Below, in pieces: positions 54,715-64,000 of a DNA stretch of 64,000 nt (position 1 is the stretch's first letter; the number at the start of each line of letters is the position of its first letter). The notes under the pieces are model-generated. The model was given only the letters and a program-made list of their open reading frames with translations. It was not told the origin of the DNA and did not search any database. The stretch is from Lentilactobacillus kisonensis DSM 19906 = JCM 15041 (GTDB lineage Bacteria; Bacillota; Bacilli; Lactobacillales; Lactobacillaceae), in NCBI RefSeq assembly GCF_001434135.1, contig NZ_AZEB01000001.1, forward strand, positions 124,001 through 188,000. The letters are read 5' to 3'. Position numbers and translations under genes: made by a program.

Positions 54715-56118
54715 CTATTCAGAAATCAATCCCTTAAATAAGCCATACACAAAATCATTCGGATCAAACGGTTTTAGGTCCGCGACCTGTTCGCCTAAAC
54801 CAACGTATTTTACTGGTAAATGAAGTTCACTTCGAATCGCTAAAACAATCCCCCCACGAGCGGTGCCATCAAGCTTTGTTAAGACGATCCCAGTAACGTC
54901 AGTTGCTTCTTTAAACATCTTAGCCTGAGTCATCGCATTTTGGCCGGTTGTCGCATCAAGGACCAACAAGACTTCATGAGGCGCTTCAGGGATTTCGCGG
55001 GTTAAGATCTTTTTCATTTTACTTAACTCGTTCATTAAGTTAACTTTGTTTTGCAGTCGGCCAGCGGTATCGACCATTAACACGTCGTAATTCTCATCAC
55101 GAGCCCTTTTAACAGCATCGAATACGACTGAAGCTGGATCGCTTTTGGCCTTACCCTTGACGATATCCACGCCATCACGTTCAGCCCAGACATTTAACTG
55201 TTCAATTGCACCAGCTCGGAAAGTATCCGCAGCTGCCAAAACAACCTTCTTACCCTGGTCCTTATACATTTTAGCCATTTTGCCAATGGTTGTTGTTTTA
55301 CCAACGCCATTAACCCCAACAAAAAGTAAAACAGTTGGGCCGCTTTTAGCCATGTTGATAGCTGGATTTTCACCATTACCGGCTTTGTCGTACATATCAA
55401 TTAGTTTTTTAACAATAACATTTTGAACGTCCTTAGGCTTCTTAGCGTTTTGCAATTTAACTTCTTCACGTAATTCATCCGTAATTCGCATTGACGTTTC
55501 AAAACCGACATCAGATTCAATCAGCATATCTTCCAAATCATCAAAAAACGATTCATCAACGTGGCGAAAATTAGCTAACAAAGCGTTTAACTTCTCGCCA
55601 AAGGTTGATCGCGATTTCTCAAGTCCTCGTTCGTAAGAAGCGGTTGCGTTGTCATCGCCGCCAGTCTGATCACTTTCATTAGTAGCAGCCAGTTGGTCTG
55701 ATGAATCGCTAGCCGCCTGACTTGTTGCCGCCTGACTTTTACTTGAAGCAGTAACGGGCTTTGATTCGTCACTATCCACAGCGTCGGTTTCTGGTTCAGC
55801 AACCTTTTGAATCGCTTGTTGACTCGTATTTGATGAACCTGACAGTGTCTGGTCAGATGACCTGGAAGCAGCCGATTGTTCATCCCGTGTCTCCGATTTT
55901 GCTGCCGATGGGGCTAGTTGATCACTGGCCGTTGCTGATGATTCTGATGCAGTTGATTCTGAAGATGCTGATTTGGCAGCTAATGACTGTTCAAGCATTT
56001 GAGCATCAGAATTCGGTTTAGTAGCCACTTTCACTGTTGGTTGTTCTTTCTTTTCTTGTTCTACTTTCTTTTCAGCATTCTTTTTAGAACGCCGTTTAAA
56101 GATATCAAATAAGCCCAT
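54715..56118 (-). CDS. ftsY: Signal recognition particle receptor FtsY
   Basis: The membrane-associated GTPase that docks SRP. The 467-residue protein starts MGLFDIFKRRSKKNAEKK, followed by a long low-complexity Ser/Ala/Gln/Asp stretch to about residue 155 (the variable A domain), then the NG domain. GTPase motifs are FVGVNGVGKTTTIGKMAKMY, DTAGRLQNKVNLMNELSKM and TKLDGTARGGIVLAI. The long acidic-polar A domain is larger than in B. subtilis, where FtsY is about 330 residues. Its ATG overlaps the smc stop by one base (TAATG). Confidence 0.97.
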   Translation of the reverse strand: MGLFDIFKRRSKKNAEKKVEQEKKEQPTVKVATKPNSDAQMLEQSLAAKSASSESTASESSATASDQLAPSAAKSETRDEQSAASRSSDQTLSGSSNTSQQAIQKVAEPETDAVDSDESKPVTASSKSQAATSQAASDSSDQLAATNESDQTGGDDNATASYERGLEKSRSTFGEKLNALLANFRHVDESFFDDLEDMLIESDVGFETSMRITDELREEVKLQNAKKPKDVQNVIVKKLIDMYDKAGNGENPAINMAKSGPTVLLFVGVNGVGKTTTIGKMAKMYKDQGKKVVLAAADTFRAGAIEQLNVWAERDGVDIVKGKAKSDPASVVFDAVKRARDENYDVLMVDTAGRLQNKVNLMNELSKMKKILTREIPEAPHEVLLVLDATTGQNAMTQAKMFKEATDVTGIVLTKLDGTARGGIVLAIRSELHLPVKYVGLGEQVADLKPFDPNDFVYGLFKGLISE

Positions 56119-59100
56119 TAGCTCACCTCCGTTTGTAAATTATCTAAATTGACGGTTACGACTTTAGAGACTCCTGATTCCTGCATCGTAACCCCATAAA
56201 GTTGATCTGCGTAAATCATCGTTTCTTTCCGATGGGTGATTACAACAAATTGGGTTTCATCCTCAAACCGCTTCAAATACTTGGCAAATCTATCTGCATT
56301 AAACGGATCTAGTGCCGCTTCCGCTTCATCTAGAATGCAAAACGGCACCGGCCGAACCTTAATAATCGCAAAGAGCAGTGTAATGGCGGTTAAGGCTTTT
56401 TCACCTCCTGATAACAAGCTCAGGTTACGATAATTTTTGCCGGGTGGCTTCACCATAATTTCAATGCCCGTGGTCAACAAATTATCTGGGTCAGTTAAGA
56501 CTAACTTAGCTTCGCCACCACCAAACATCTCCACAAAAACCTTAGAAAATGCCTCAGCAACTGCTCTGAAAGCAGAATTAAATTTCACACTAATTGTTGA
56601 ATCCATGTCAGCCATTGTTGCCGTCAAATGATCTTTAGCGTCAACTAAGTCTTGTCGCTGCTTAATCAAGAAATCGTAACGTTTGGAAACGTCCTTAAAC
56701 TCCTGAATTGCTGAAATATTAACGGGACCAATCTCATCGATACCCTTTCTTAGCATCTTAATTTGCCGGTTAACATGATCAACATCAATATCGGATTCAA
56801 CGGCTTTTAACGCTCCCGGGGCAATGTGATAATTCGCTTGGAGCTGGTCGAAGTCCGCCTGAAGCTTTTGCTGATCTTGTTTTAGTTGAGCTAAAGTTTC
56901 TTGGTGCTCGTGGGTAGCATTATTCAAGTTTAGCTGATTGGTTTGAACTGCTTGACTGACCGATTCCAGCTTCTCATCATCGTTATTAATCTGCTGCTTG
57001 ACTTTTTCTAGCTCAGCTTTCAAATGATCTTGACGGGAAGTTTGTTGGTTGATTTGAGCATTTAGCTCACCGGCAGCCATTGTTTCATTGAGAGCGTCCG
57101 TTTGCGCAGTCCACTGCTTGTGTAAATCAGCCAAACTAAGCTGATGTGATTTAATTTGGTCATCAAATTCTGTTTGCCGCCGACCAATTTGGGCAAGCTT
57201 CTGCTTAGTCACAACGACTTTGTCATGATAGCGTTGTCGACTTAGTGAAAGTTGCTCAGTCAGCTTTTTAACGTTGGTGAGTTGTGCTTTTTGTTCCGAT
57301 AACTGCCCATTAGTGCGATCAAGCTCAATCTGTAAGGATTGATTTTTAGCATTCAAATCACCTTGATCAGCAGATTCCAAGTTGTTTGTAGAATTATTAA
57401 TCGCCAGCTTTAAAGTCTGAAGTTCCCGTTGCTTTTGGCTTACCTGTTTGGTCATATCCTGACGCTGGACACGTTTACTTTCATATTGTTGCTTTAATTC
57501 AAAAACTTGTTGCCGGCCACGATTATAGGAATCCTCAATTTTTGCGAGTTCACTTTTAGCACTCGCAAGCGCTTTTTCCTTTTCACTTAACTGGCGATCC
57601 ATTTCCTGAGTCGATTTAGTCAGTGATTCTAATTCGGTTTTTTGAATAAGAACGCCCTGATTTTCGCTGCGGTTAGCGCCACCAGTCAAGGAGCCGCCAG
57701 CATTGACGACTTGCCCATCTAAAGTAACAATTCGAGTCCGATGATGAATGGCTTTACTGATCGCAATCGCATTATCCAACCGTTTGGCAATAATTGTCGT
57801 TCCTAGAAGGAATTCTTTGATTTTGGTTAACTTGGTTGGCATCGATACTAGGTCACTTGCAATACCCACATAACCAGGAACTGTGCTAGCAGACCGAATC
57901 ACATCAGAATTTAGATGACGCCCAGAAATGGTTGAAATTGGTAGTAAGGTAACCCGCCCCAACCGATTCTCAGTCAAATACTGAATTGCTGCAGAGGCAC
58001 TTGCATTATTGGTAACAACCACGTGTTGAACCTGACCACCAAGAGCCGTGTTAACAGCCTTAACGTACTGATTAGCCACATCCAAATAATCGGAAACCGG
58101 GCCTAAAATCCCCGTCAGCTGCTCCTTATGACGCAATAAGTTGGAAACGCCGCGGTAAAACCCGCGATACGAATCATGCAATTGCTTTAGGGAGTCAGCT
58201 TTGGCCTTGGCTTGTTCGGCAACTTTTAGTGCCGCAAGCCAGTTGGCCTGATTACGATCAACCACTTGCTTATTGTGATTAAGGACCCCTTCGAGGTTGG
58301 ACAGTTTCACTTGAGTCTCACTAAATTGGTGTTCACTTTTTTGAAGTTGCTCATCAAGATCTTGAGCTTGGGCGGTTAATTGAGTCAATTCTCGAGATGC
58401 TTTATTAACCCGCGCTTGTTGGGCGGCAGATCGCTCCTGGCTGCGTTGATTATCGTGTGCTCTTTCAGTAATTTGGTTTTTGACGTCCGTTTGCGCCTGT
58501 AAGAGGTCAACGTAATGATTTCTTAAATCATCGATTCGCTGCTCGATTGCTGAGACGCTATTTTGCTTTTCTTTGGCCGTAACTTTTTCTAGTTCAGCTG
58601 TTGCTTCATCTAGTTGACCAGCAAGCTGCTTTTGCTCGGCATTTGCCTGTTCCGACTTGACTTTGTAATCATCGATTTGGCTCTGGGTTAACTTGATTTG
58701 CTCGTTAAGTCGGTTTAAATCAGCATTTTTAAAGCTTTTTTCCTGTGCCGTTAATTGATGTTGGCTGTTAAGAGACTGAATTTTGTTAGAAACAGTTAGC
58801 AGCTGACTATTTAAATCATCAATTTGTTCACGACCATTGGCAAGCTGTTTCTTCAGGACCGCTCGCTGTTGTTCTCCCGCCGAAACTTGACCGCTTAGTT
58901 TGGTAACAATGGCTTGCTTTTCGGCTACCAAGGCCTTTGAGTGAGCGACCCGTTGAGCTAAGTTAGCCGTTGAAATAATTAACTGTTGCTTTACAAGGCC
59001 ATCAAGACGTTTTTTTTGATCAAGATAATCCGTGGCTAGGCTGCTTTGTTCCTCTAATGGCTGCAAACGAACTTTTAATTCATGAACGATGTCCTCAACC

Positions 59101-59669
59101 CGGCTTAGGTTGTCAGCAGTCTCATCAATTTCTCTTTGAGCGGTCAATTTATGCTGTTTGTATTTATAGACGCCAGCCACATTTTCAATAATTGAGCGTC
59201 GTTCAATGGGCTTACTGTTAAAAATTTCTTCAACGTTTCCTTGAGAAATAATTGATAAGGAGCCTTGACCAATACCACTGTCCATAAATAGATCAGTGAC
59301 ATCCCTTAGCCGACATTGTTTATTATTAATAAAATAAGAACTATCGCCGTTACGAAACAACTTTCTAGAGATCAGCAACTCATCAGCCGGTGTGTCGATG
59401 TAGTGATCCGTATTATCCAGTGTGAGGGTAACTGAGGCCATGCTTAAAGAACGGCGATCTGCTGAGCCAGAAAAAATGACGTCTGGCATTCTTGATCCCC
59501 GCAAATTTTTAGCAGATTGTTCCCCCATTACCCAGCGAATGGCTTCAGCAATATTACTTTTACCACTACCATTAGGGCCAACGATTCCCGTCATCCCACC
59601 AGGGAAATCTATTCTGGTTTTGTCCGCGAAGGATTTAAAACCAATCATTTCGATGGATTTAAGCTGCAC
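56118..59669 (-). CDS. smc: Chromosome partition protein SMC
   Basis: A condensin ATPase that compacts and separates chromosomes. The 1183-residue protein has Walker A GIVGPNGSGKSNIAEAIRWV near residue 28, coiled coils at about 165-495 and 680-1000, and a hinge between them (GILGPVSDYLDVANQYVKAV ... GGSLTGGANRSE). The C-terminal signature LSGGEKALTAITLLFA and Walker B FCILDEAEAALDPFN complete the ATPase head. The start is GTG at 59669 after GGAG. It follows rnc by 14 bases and overlaps ftsY, the standard rnc-smc-ftsY operon. Confidence 0.97.
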   Translation of the reverse strand: MQLKSIEMIGFKSFADKTRIDFPGGMTGIVGPNGSGKSNIAEAIRWVMGEQSAKNLRGSRMPDVIFSGSADRRSLSMASVTLTLDNTDHYIDTPADELLISRKLFRNGDSSYFINNKQCRLRDVTDLFMDSGIGQGSLSIISQGNVEEIFNSKPIERRSIIENVAGVYKYKQHKLTAQREIDETADNLSRVEDIVHELKVRLQPLEEQSSLATDYLDQKKRLDGLVKQQLIISTANLAQRVAHSKALVAEKQAIVTKLSGQVSAGEQQRAVLKKQLANGREQIDDLNSQLLTVSNKIQSLNSQHQLTAQEKSFKNADLNRLNEQIKLTQSQIDDYKVKSEQANAEQKQLAGQLDEATAELEKVTAKEKQNSVSAIEQRIDDLRNHYVDLLQAQTDVKNQITERAHDNQRSQERSAAQQARVNKASRELTQLTAQAQDLDEQLQKSEHQFSETQVKLSNLEGVLNHNKQVVDRNQANWLAALKVAEQAKAKADSLKQLHDSYRGFYRGVSNLLRHKEQLTGILGPVSDYLDVANQYVKAVNTALGGQVQHVVVTNNASASAAIQYLTENRLGRVTLLPISTISGRHLNSDVIRSASTVPGYVGIASDLVSMPTKLTKIKEFLLGTTIIAKRLDNAIAISKAIHHRTRIVTLDGQVVNAGGSLTGGANRSENQGVLIQKTELESLTKSTQEMDRQLSEKEKALASAKSELAKIEDSYNRGRQQVFELKQQYESKRVQRQDMTKQVSQKQRELQTLKLAINNSTNNLESADQGDLNAKNQSLQIELDRTNGQLSEQKAQLTNVKKLTEQLSLSRQRYHDKVVVTKQKLAQIGRRQTEFDDQIKSHQLSLADLHKQWTAQTDALNETMAAGELNAQINQQTSRQDHLKAELEKVKQQINNDDEKLESVSQAVQTNQLNLNNATHEHQETLAQLKQDQQKLQADFDQLQANYHIAPGALKAVESDIDVDHVNRQIKMLRKGIDEIGPVNISAIQEFKDVSKRYDFLIKQRQDLVDAKDHLTATMADMDSTISVKFNSAFRAVAEAFSKVFVEMFGGGEAKLVLTDPDNLLTTGIEIMVKPPGKNYRNLSLLSGGEKALTAITLLFAIIKVRPVPFCILDEAEAALDPFNADRFAKYLKRFEDETQFVVITHRKETMIYADQLYGVTMQESGVSKVVTVNLDNLQTEVS

Positions 59670-59683
59670 GTTGATTCTCCATT

Positions 59684-60394
59684 CTAAACAAGATTATCGC
59701 CCTCAGTATCAAAATGAGTGAGCGCTTGTTGAGCAGCCCGTTGTTCAGCCGCCTTTTTTGAGTGACCAATTCCGACCCCAAAGAGCTTGTCCCCAATTGA
59801 AACGTTAACCTTAAACGACCGATCATTGTCCGGACCAAATTCATCAATCAATTCGTAATCAATATCAACCGGGCCATCAGCCTGAGCAAGCTCTTGAAGT
59901 TCTGTCTTATGATCAAAGAACTCCGCAAACATCCCTTCATCCAGCTTAGGGAAAATGACCTGTTGGACAAATTTTTCGACCGTTGCTTGGCCCTGGTCAA
60001 GGTAAACGGCACCGACAAATGATTCAAAGATATCACATAGTAATGAATCACGATTACGGGCACCGGCCTTTTCTTCACCACGACCCAATCGAATATACTT
60101 ATCGAAGGTACATTCACGCGCAAAAGTACTGAAACTTTTCTCATTGACCATCGCTGCTCTTAGTCGGGTAAGCCGTCCTTGTGGCATTTTGGGGTATCGT
60201 TGAAAAATATAGCTGGAAACAATGAGCTGAAGGACAGCATCCCCAAGGAATTCCAAGCGTTCGTAAAATTTAAGGTTTTGGCCCTTATGTTCATTAACGT
60301 AAGATGCTTGCGTAAACGCCTCGTCAAGCAAATCTTGATTATCAATATGAATGTTGAAACTTTTAGCCAACATTTCGTTCAAGCCTTTTATCAA
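59684..60394 (-). CDS. rnc: Ribonuclease III
   Basis: Cuts double-stranded RNA in rRNA processing and regulation. The TTG start lies seven bases after GGAGG. The 236-residue protein has the signature FYERLEFLGDAVLQLIVSSY, the second metal site SLLCDIFESFVGAVYLDQG, and a C-terminal dsRNA-binding domain (about 160-230) ending GIGHSKKAAEQRAAQQALTH. It starts the rnc-smc-ftsY run. The 116-base gap from acpP may hold a promoter. Confidence 0.96.
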   Translation of the reverse strand: MIKGLNEMLAKSFNIHIDNQDLLDEAFTQASYVNEHKGQNLKFYERLEFLGDAVLQLIVSSYIFQRYPKMPQGRLTRLRAAMVNEKSFSTFARECTFDKYIRLGRGEEKAGARNRDSLLCDIFESFVGAVYLDQGQATVEKFVQQVIFPKLDEGMFAEFFDHKTELQELAQADGPVDIDYELIDEFGPDNDRSFKVNVSIGDKLFGVGIGHSKKAAEQRAAQQALTHFDTEGDNLV

Positions 60395-60510
60395 TCCATT
60401 GCCTCCAAATTTATTTCGTTAAACAGTAAAAAATTGAAATTATATCGGTTGCGAAATAATTTCAATTAACTAAATCATCACGAACGATACGATCGTTGTT
60501 AGAAAATCTC

Positions 60511-60753
60511 TTATTTTTGATGGCTGATGACATAATCTACCGCTTCATCAATGGTATTTAATTTTTCAGCATCTTCATCAGAGATTTCTGCGTTAAATGT
60601 ATCTTCAAGGTCTAAGACAAACTCTACGAAATCAATTGAGTCTGCATCCAGGTCTTTTTTAAAATTGAGTGTTCCAGTGATCTTATCACGATCAACGTCA
60701 AATTGATCGGCAACTAAGTCTGCAATTTTGTTAAAAGCTTCTTTTTTATCCAC
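60511..60753 (-). CDS. acpP: Acyl carrier protein
   Basis: Carries acyl chains on phosphopantetheine. The 80-residue acidic helical protein has DLDADSIDFVEFVLDLEDTF, where the Ser of DSID is the attachment site (DSLD in most species). The start is GTG after AGGTGG. It lies between plsX and rnc; the fabD and fabG genes that sit here in B. subtilis are absent, as is common in lactobacilli. Confidence 0.95.
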   Translation of the reverse strand: MDKKEAFNKIADLVADQFDVDRDKITGTLNFKKDLDADSIDFVEFVLDLEDTFNAEISDEDAEKLNTIDEAVDYVISHQK

Positions 60754-60805
60754 TGTTATCCACCTATTCCAGTTTAATAATTAACCTAAGTCATATTATA
60801 TCAAA

Positions 60806-61849
60806 CTACTTACTGTTTTTGATACTATCTTTAATTTGTTTTAAGTCCTCAGCGTGATCAGTTAAATATGTGTTTAAATCGGAAATCATATTGGAATCAA
60901 TAATGTCACGAATTTGGCCAATCGTATTCTTAATTGTCGGTGCCTTACTGCTGCCATGAGTTTTGACAACCGGCGCTTTGACACCTAGCAATACAGCACC
61001 GCCATATTGAGAATAATCCATTGAATTAGCAATATCACCAAACGTCCCTTTCAGCATTAATGCCCCAAACTTAGATTTAGTGCCACCAGCCATAATACTT
61101 CCTTTGATAAGCTTTAGCATCGATAGGGCAGTTCCTTCAATGCTTTTAAGCACTGCGTTACCGGTAAAACCATCGGTGACGACTACATCCGCAACCCCAT
61201 TCAAAAGTTCGCGTGATTCCACGTTGCCAACAAAGTTAATATCTTTGTCAGCAGCCAGGAGATCGTGAACCTTACGATGGGCCATATCACCCTTATCGGC
61301 TTCGGTACCGTTGTTCAGTAAGCCGATACGTGGATTAGCCACCTTGTGAACGTTCTGGGCATAATACTTACCCATTAGGGCATATTGATAGATATTGAGA
61401 ACCTTCGTATCAGCGTTAGCCCCCACGTCAATCATGACAAATTTGCCAGCATCCTTACCAGTGATGACTGGTAGTGTCGTGGTAAGTCCTGGGCGGTCAA
61501 TCCCTTTGATCCGACCGACAATAAATAATCCAGCTGCTAGAATGGCACCGGTATTACCAGCAGAAAAGAAAGCATCCGCATCCCCTTCTTTAACGGCAGT
61601 AGCGGCCAAGACGATGCTTGATTGCTTTTTTGTGCGAACCGCTTTAACTGGCTCGTCACCCATTTCGATCACTTCATCGGCTTGAATAACATCGATGTTT
61701 TGATCATTTTTGAGATATTGTTTGATCTGATCTGATTTGCCAAACAATTGGAACGTCACGTCAGGATAAGCATCCCTGGCAAGTTCAATTCCTTGAACAA
61801 CTTCCTTAGGCGCGTAATCGCCACCCATTGCGTCAACTGCAATTTTCAT
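60806..61849 (-). CDS. plsX: Phosphate acyltransferase PlsX
   Basis: Makes acyl-phosphate from acyl-ACP for PlsY (45.5 kb). The 347-residue protein has MKIAVDAMGGDYAPKEVVQG at the start, FFSAGNTGAILAAGLFIVGR, IGLLNNGTEADKGD, VTDGFTGNAVLKSIEGTA and SQYGGAVLLGVKAPVVKTHG. AAGGGG lies upstream of the ATG. It follows recG by 12 bases. Confidence 0.97.
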   Translation of the reverse strand: MKIAVDAMGGDYAPKEVVQGIELARDAYPDVTFQLFGKSDQIKQYLKNDQNIDVIQADEVIEMGDEPVKAVRTKKQSSIVLAATAVKEGDADAFFSAGNTGAILAAGLFIVGRIKGIDRPGLTTTLPVITGKDAGKFVMIDVGANADTKVLNIYQYALMGKYYAQNVHKVANPRIGLLNNGTEADKGDMAHRKVHDLLAADKDINFVGNVESRELLNGVADVVVTDGFTGNAVLKSIEGTALSMLKLIKGSIMAGGTKSKFGALMLKGTFGDIANSMDYSQYGGAVLLGVKAPVVKTHGSSKAPTIKNTIGQIRDIIDSNMISDLNTYLTDHAEDLKQIKDSIKNSK

Positions 61850-61861
61850 TTTTTATCCCCT

Positions 61862-63892
61862 TTAATCAGTGGTGATGGTTTGATTGTATTTTAAATACTT
61901 AGCTAATTGTACATTCTCTGGCTTTTTTTGCCAATCGTCATTAATAGTAATATTTTGGGCTTCTTGGTTAGCGACCGTTAAAATATTAAGATCTCCAACT
62001 GGATCAGCAACTTTAAAATCGGGCAAACCAGATTGTTTCAATCCCGTAATGTCACCCTGGCCACGAAGCTCAAGGTCCTTTTGTGACAAAAAGAAACCAT
62101 CGGTACTGCTGGAAATAGCCTTCATTCGCTTCTTGCCAATTTCATTTCTGGGATCGGCAATCAAAATACAATACGATTGTTTAGATCCCCGGCCAACCCG
62201 ACCACGAAGCTGATGGAGTTGTGCGAGGCCAAAATGATCAGCGTCAAAAATTAACATTGTGTTAGCGTTGGCAACGTCAACACCAACTTCAATCACGGTA
62301 GTCGCAACTAACACTTGAAATTGATTATCTTTAAAATCGGTCATTGCATCGTCTTTTTCTTGATTAGACATTCGCCCATGCAAAAGGCCCACTGTAAATT
62401 TTGGCTCAAAAATAGCTTTGAATCGTTCAAAAATAGCCATTGCATTCTTCACATCAACAGCTTCTGATTCTTCGATTAGTGGCGTCACTACGTATACCTG
62501 ATTGCCAGCTTCAAGCTGCTTTTTGACAAACCCTAAGGCCGAATCAGTTTTAGCCGAAGTGATCCAGGTAGTTTTAATTGGTTTGCGGCCCTTTGGCAGT
62601 TCATCAATAACCGAAACATCCATATCACCATACATCGTAATCGCTAAGGTTCGCGGAATTGGCGTTGCCGTCATTGCAAGCATATTCGTGCTAGTTCCCT
62701 TTTGGCGAAGCGCTTGGCGTTGGTTAACCCCGAACCGATGCTGTTCATCAATGACTGCCAGACCAAGATTTTGATAATCAACCTGATCTTGGAAAAGCGC
62801 ATGAGTACCAACAATTAAGTTAACCTCACCACTTTGAATACTCGGTAACATCGCCCGTCTCGCTAAAGCAGAGGTGGCCCCGGTCAATAAGGCAATATTG
62901 ATATCAAAATCGGCGAACATCTTAGCAAAGCTGTTTGCATGTTGTTCAGCCAAAATTTCGGTTGGTGCCATGATTGCCGCCTGTTTACCGGAACTAATTG
63001 CTGCTAGAATTGCAATTGCGGCGACAACGGTCTTGCCACTACCGACATCTCCTTGCAACAAGCGATTCATTTCGATTGGTCGTTTGAGGTCATGTAGAAT
63101 TTCATCCACAACTTTTTTCTGTGATTGTGTGAGTGAGAAGCTCAGACCCTGCTGAAAGTCGGTGATTTGTTTGGTGTCATAATCGATCGTTGCATGGGAG
63201 TCTGGTTTTCGATGGGTTGCTTTTAATATCTGAATTTTCATTGCAAATAAAAAAAACTCCATGAACTTTGCAGTTCGAAATGCTTTTTTAGCAGCAACGG
63301 GCGAATCTGGAAAATGAATATTCTTGATCGTATCATGAAAGCTTTCTAAACGGTATTTGCGGCGTAGCCAATCAGGAACGATGTCCACTAACTGGTTTTC
63401 ATACTGATTGAAAGCTAACTGGATTAATTGCTTAATCGTCGCCTGCTTAACGGCTTTGTTACTTGGATAAATTGAGTCATAGGTGTCACTTTTATCACCA
63501 TTTAAAACTTTCATTCCCTGAATCTGATTACGATTTTGGTTAAACGTTCCAAAGATGATAACCGCCGCTTCTAATACAAGCTGTTTTTTTAACCATGGCT
63601 GGTTGAAAAATGTCACCCCATAGATTTGATCGTTGATTTTTAACCGAAAACTTAATCGGCTTTTTTTACGACCGAAAAAAGTCAAAGTAGGTGCTGTAAT
63701 CACCTGACCCTTTACGGTCACTTTTTGACCATCAACGGCTGTTGAAAGGTCTTTTAACGATAGGTCATCATATCGGCGCGGAAAATACGTCAACAAGTCG
63801 TTAATCGTATTAATGCCAAGTTTATTAAGAGCAGTCAACCGTTTTTGACCAACTCCCTTTAAGACTGAAACTGAATCGACGAGACTGCTCAC
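61862..63892 (-). CDS. recG: ATP-dependent DNA helicase RecG
   Basis: Branch-migrates stalled forks and Holliday junctions. The start is GTG after GAGGGA. The 676-residue protein has an N-terminal wedge/OB-fold domain (about 50-150), then helicase motifs LLQGDVGSGKTVVAAIAIL (I), VIDEQHRFG (II, DEQH), MTATPIPRTLAITMYG (III), VATTVIEVGVDVANAN (V) and QLHQLRGRVGRGS (VI). It lies between fakA and plsX as in B. subtilis (without fapR). Confidence 0.97.
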   Translation of the reverse strand: MSSLVDSVSVLKGVGQKRLTALNKLGINTINDLLTYFPRRYDDLSLKDLSTAVDGQKVTVKGQVITAPTLTFFGRKKSRLSFRLKINDQIYGVTFFNQPWLKKQLVLEAAVIIFGTFNQNRNQIQGMKVLNGDKSDTYDSIYPSNKAVKQATIKQLIQLAFNQYENQLVDIVPDWLRRKYRLESFHDTIKNIHFPDSPVAAKKAFRTAKFMEFFLFAMKIQILKATHRKPDSHATIDYDTKQITDFQQGLSFSLTQSQKKVVDEILHDLKRPIEMNRLLQGDVGSGKTVVAAIAILAAISSGKQAAIMAPTEILAEQHANSFAKMFADFDINIALLTGATSALARRAMLPSIQSGEVNLIVGTHALFQDQVDYQNLGLAVIDEQHRFGVNQRQALRQKGTSTNMLAMTATPIPRTLAITMYGDMDVSVIDELPKGRKPIKTTWITSAKTDSALGFVKKQLEAGNQVYVVTPLIEESEAVDVKNAMAIFERFKAIFEPKFTVGLLHGRMSNQEKDDAMTDFKDNQFQVLVATTVIEVGVDVANANTMLIFDADHFGLAQLHQLRGRVGRGSKQSYCILIADPRNEIGKKRMKAISSSTDGFFLSQKDLELRGQGDITGLKQSGLPDFKVADPVGDLNILTVANQEAQNITINDDWQKKPENVQLAKYLKYNQTITTD

Positions 63893-63921
63893 ATTACTTC
63901 CCTCACTTCAAAAATACAAAT

Positions 63922-63953
63922 AAAAGTTTGGTCAGTTAGTGACCAAACTTTTA
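63922..63953 (-). terminator. Terminator of the fakA gene
   Basis: AAAAGTTTGGTCA and TGACCAAACTTTT are perfect 13-base arms around a 5-base loop, with T-rich flank on the minus strand, nine bases beyond the fakA stop and upstream of recG. Confidence 0.85.
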
Positions 63954-63961
63954 ATGATTAC

Positions 63962-64000
63962 TTATTCAACGGAAATCAAGAATGGGTATACTGGTTGGTC
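63962..64000 (-). CDS. fakA: Fatty acid kinase FakA (YloV), C-terminal end only
   Basis: The last 12 codons read DQPVYPFLISVE and then stop, on the minus strand. This matches the conserved C-terminus of YloV/FakA, and the gene lies next to recG as in B. subtilis, apart from genes missing in between. FakA phosphorylates fatty acids presented by DegV-type proteins such as the one at 28.7 kb. Only the tail is visible, so the call rests on the short motif and gene order. Confidence 0.72.
   Translation of the reverse strand, partial: DQPVYPFLISVE

Noticed and set aside
1-64000. CRISPR arrays, insertion sequences, tRNA and rRNA genes
   Set aside because: No regularly spaced repeats, transposase motifs, tRNA cloverleaf or rRNA blocks were seen in reading the window. 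A dedicated search program was not available.

Overview
The window is a chromosome segment from a low-GC Gram-positive bacterium of the Lactobacillaceae. The evidence is a mevalonate-pathway cluster in place of the MEP pathway, a Bacillus-type RNase P RNA, EbsA, XerS and Mn-dependent PpaC, together with Firmicute gene order: dinG-ypmB-aspB-asnS-dnaD, ponA-recU, ypsA-gpsB-rnpB-rlmL and fakA-recG-plsX-acpP-rnc-smc-ftsY-ylxM-ffh-rpsP-khpA-rimM-trmD-rplS. The genus cannot be fixed by eye. No prophage, insertion sequence, CRISPR array, tRNA or rRNA gene was seen.

Layout. 0.1-4.2 kb (minus): mevalonate kinase, diphosphomevalonate decarboxylase, phosphomevalonate kinase and type 2 IPP isomerase, which convert mevalonate to IPP and DMAPP. 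4.4-11.2 kb (plus): dinG to dnaD. 11.3-14.3 kb (minus): PBP1A and RecU. 14.4-20.8 kb (mostly plus): ypsA, gpsB, rnpB, rlmL, an amine-oxidase-like flavoprotein, an RNase H-like gene, ebsA and formate-THF ligase. 20.8-26.4 kb (plus): lspA, rluD, pyrR and a strongly degenerate carA/carB pair. 26.5-29.6 kb: RqcH, a MarR regulator and a DegV protein. 29.7-34.1 kb (plus): a tetrahydrofolate riboswitch, folT, then folB-folKE-folC-folP. 34.2-36.6 kb: a dif site, licD, a second dif-like palindrome and xerS. 36.6-64 kb (almost all minus): mutY, msrAB, ppaC, a LysR regulator, parCE, (plsY on plus), an aldose-epimerase-like gene, hslVU-xerC, then the ribosomal/SRP/SMC/lipid cluster ending in the 3' end of fakA.

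Three points stand out. (1) A 28-bp site at 34250-34277 closely matches the Firmicute XerC/XerD dif site. Gene orientation changes there from mostly plus to mostly minus, so the window very probably spans the replication terminus. (2) The pyrR-linked CarA and CarB homologues have intact reading frames but have lost the glutaminase Cys-His-Glu triad, the metal/ATP ligands of both synthetase halves, much of the second ATP-grasp domain and the regulatory domain. They look like a pseudoenzyme pair of unknown role. (3) A THF riboswitch precedes the folate transporter gene, which is followed by its own terminator and then by folate biosynthesis genes. Smaller oddities are a MutY without iron-sulphur cysteines, an HslV with a leader before its catalytic threonine, a DinG with an altered motif II, and an atypical dihydropteroate synthase.
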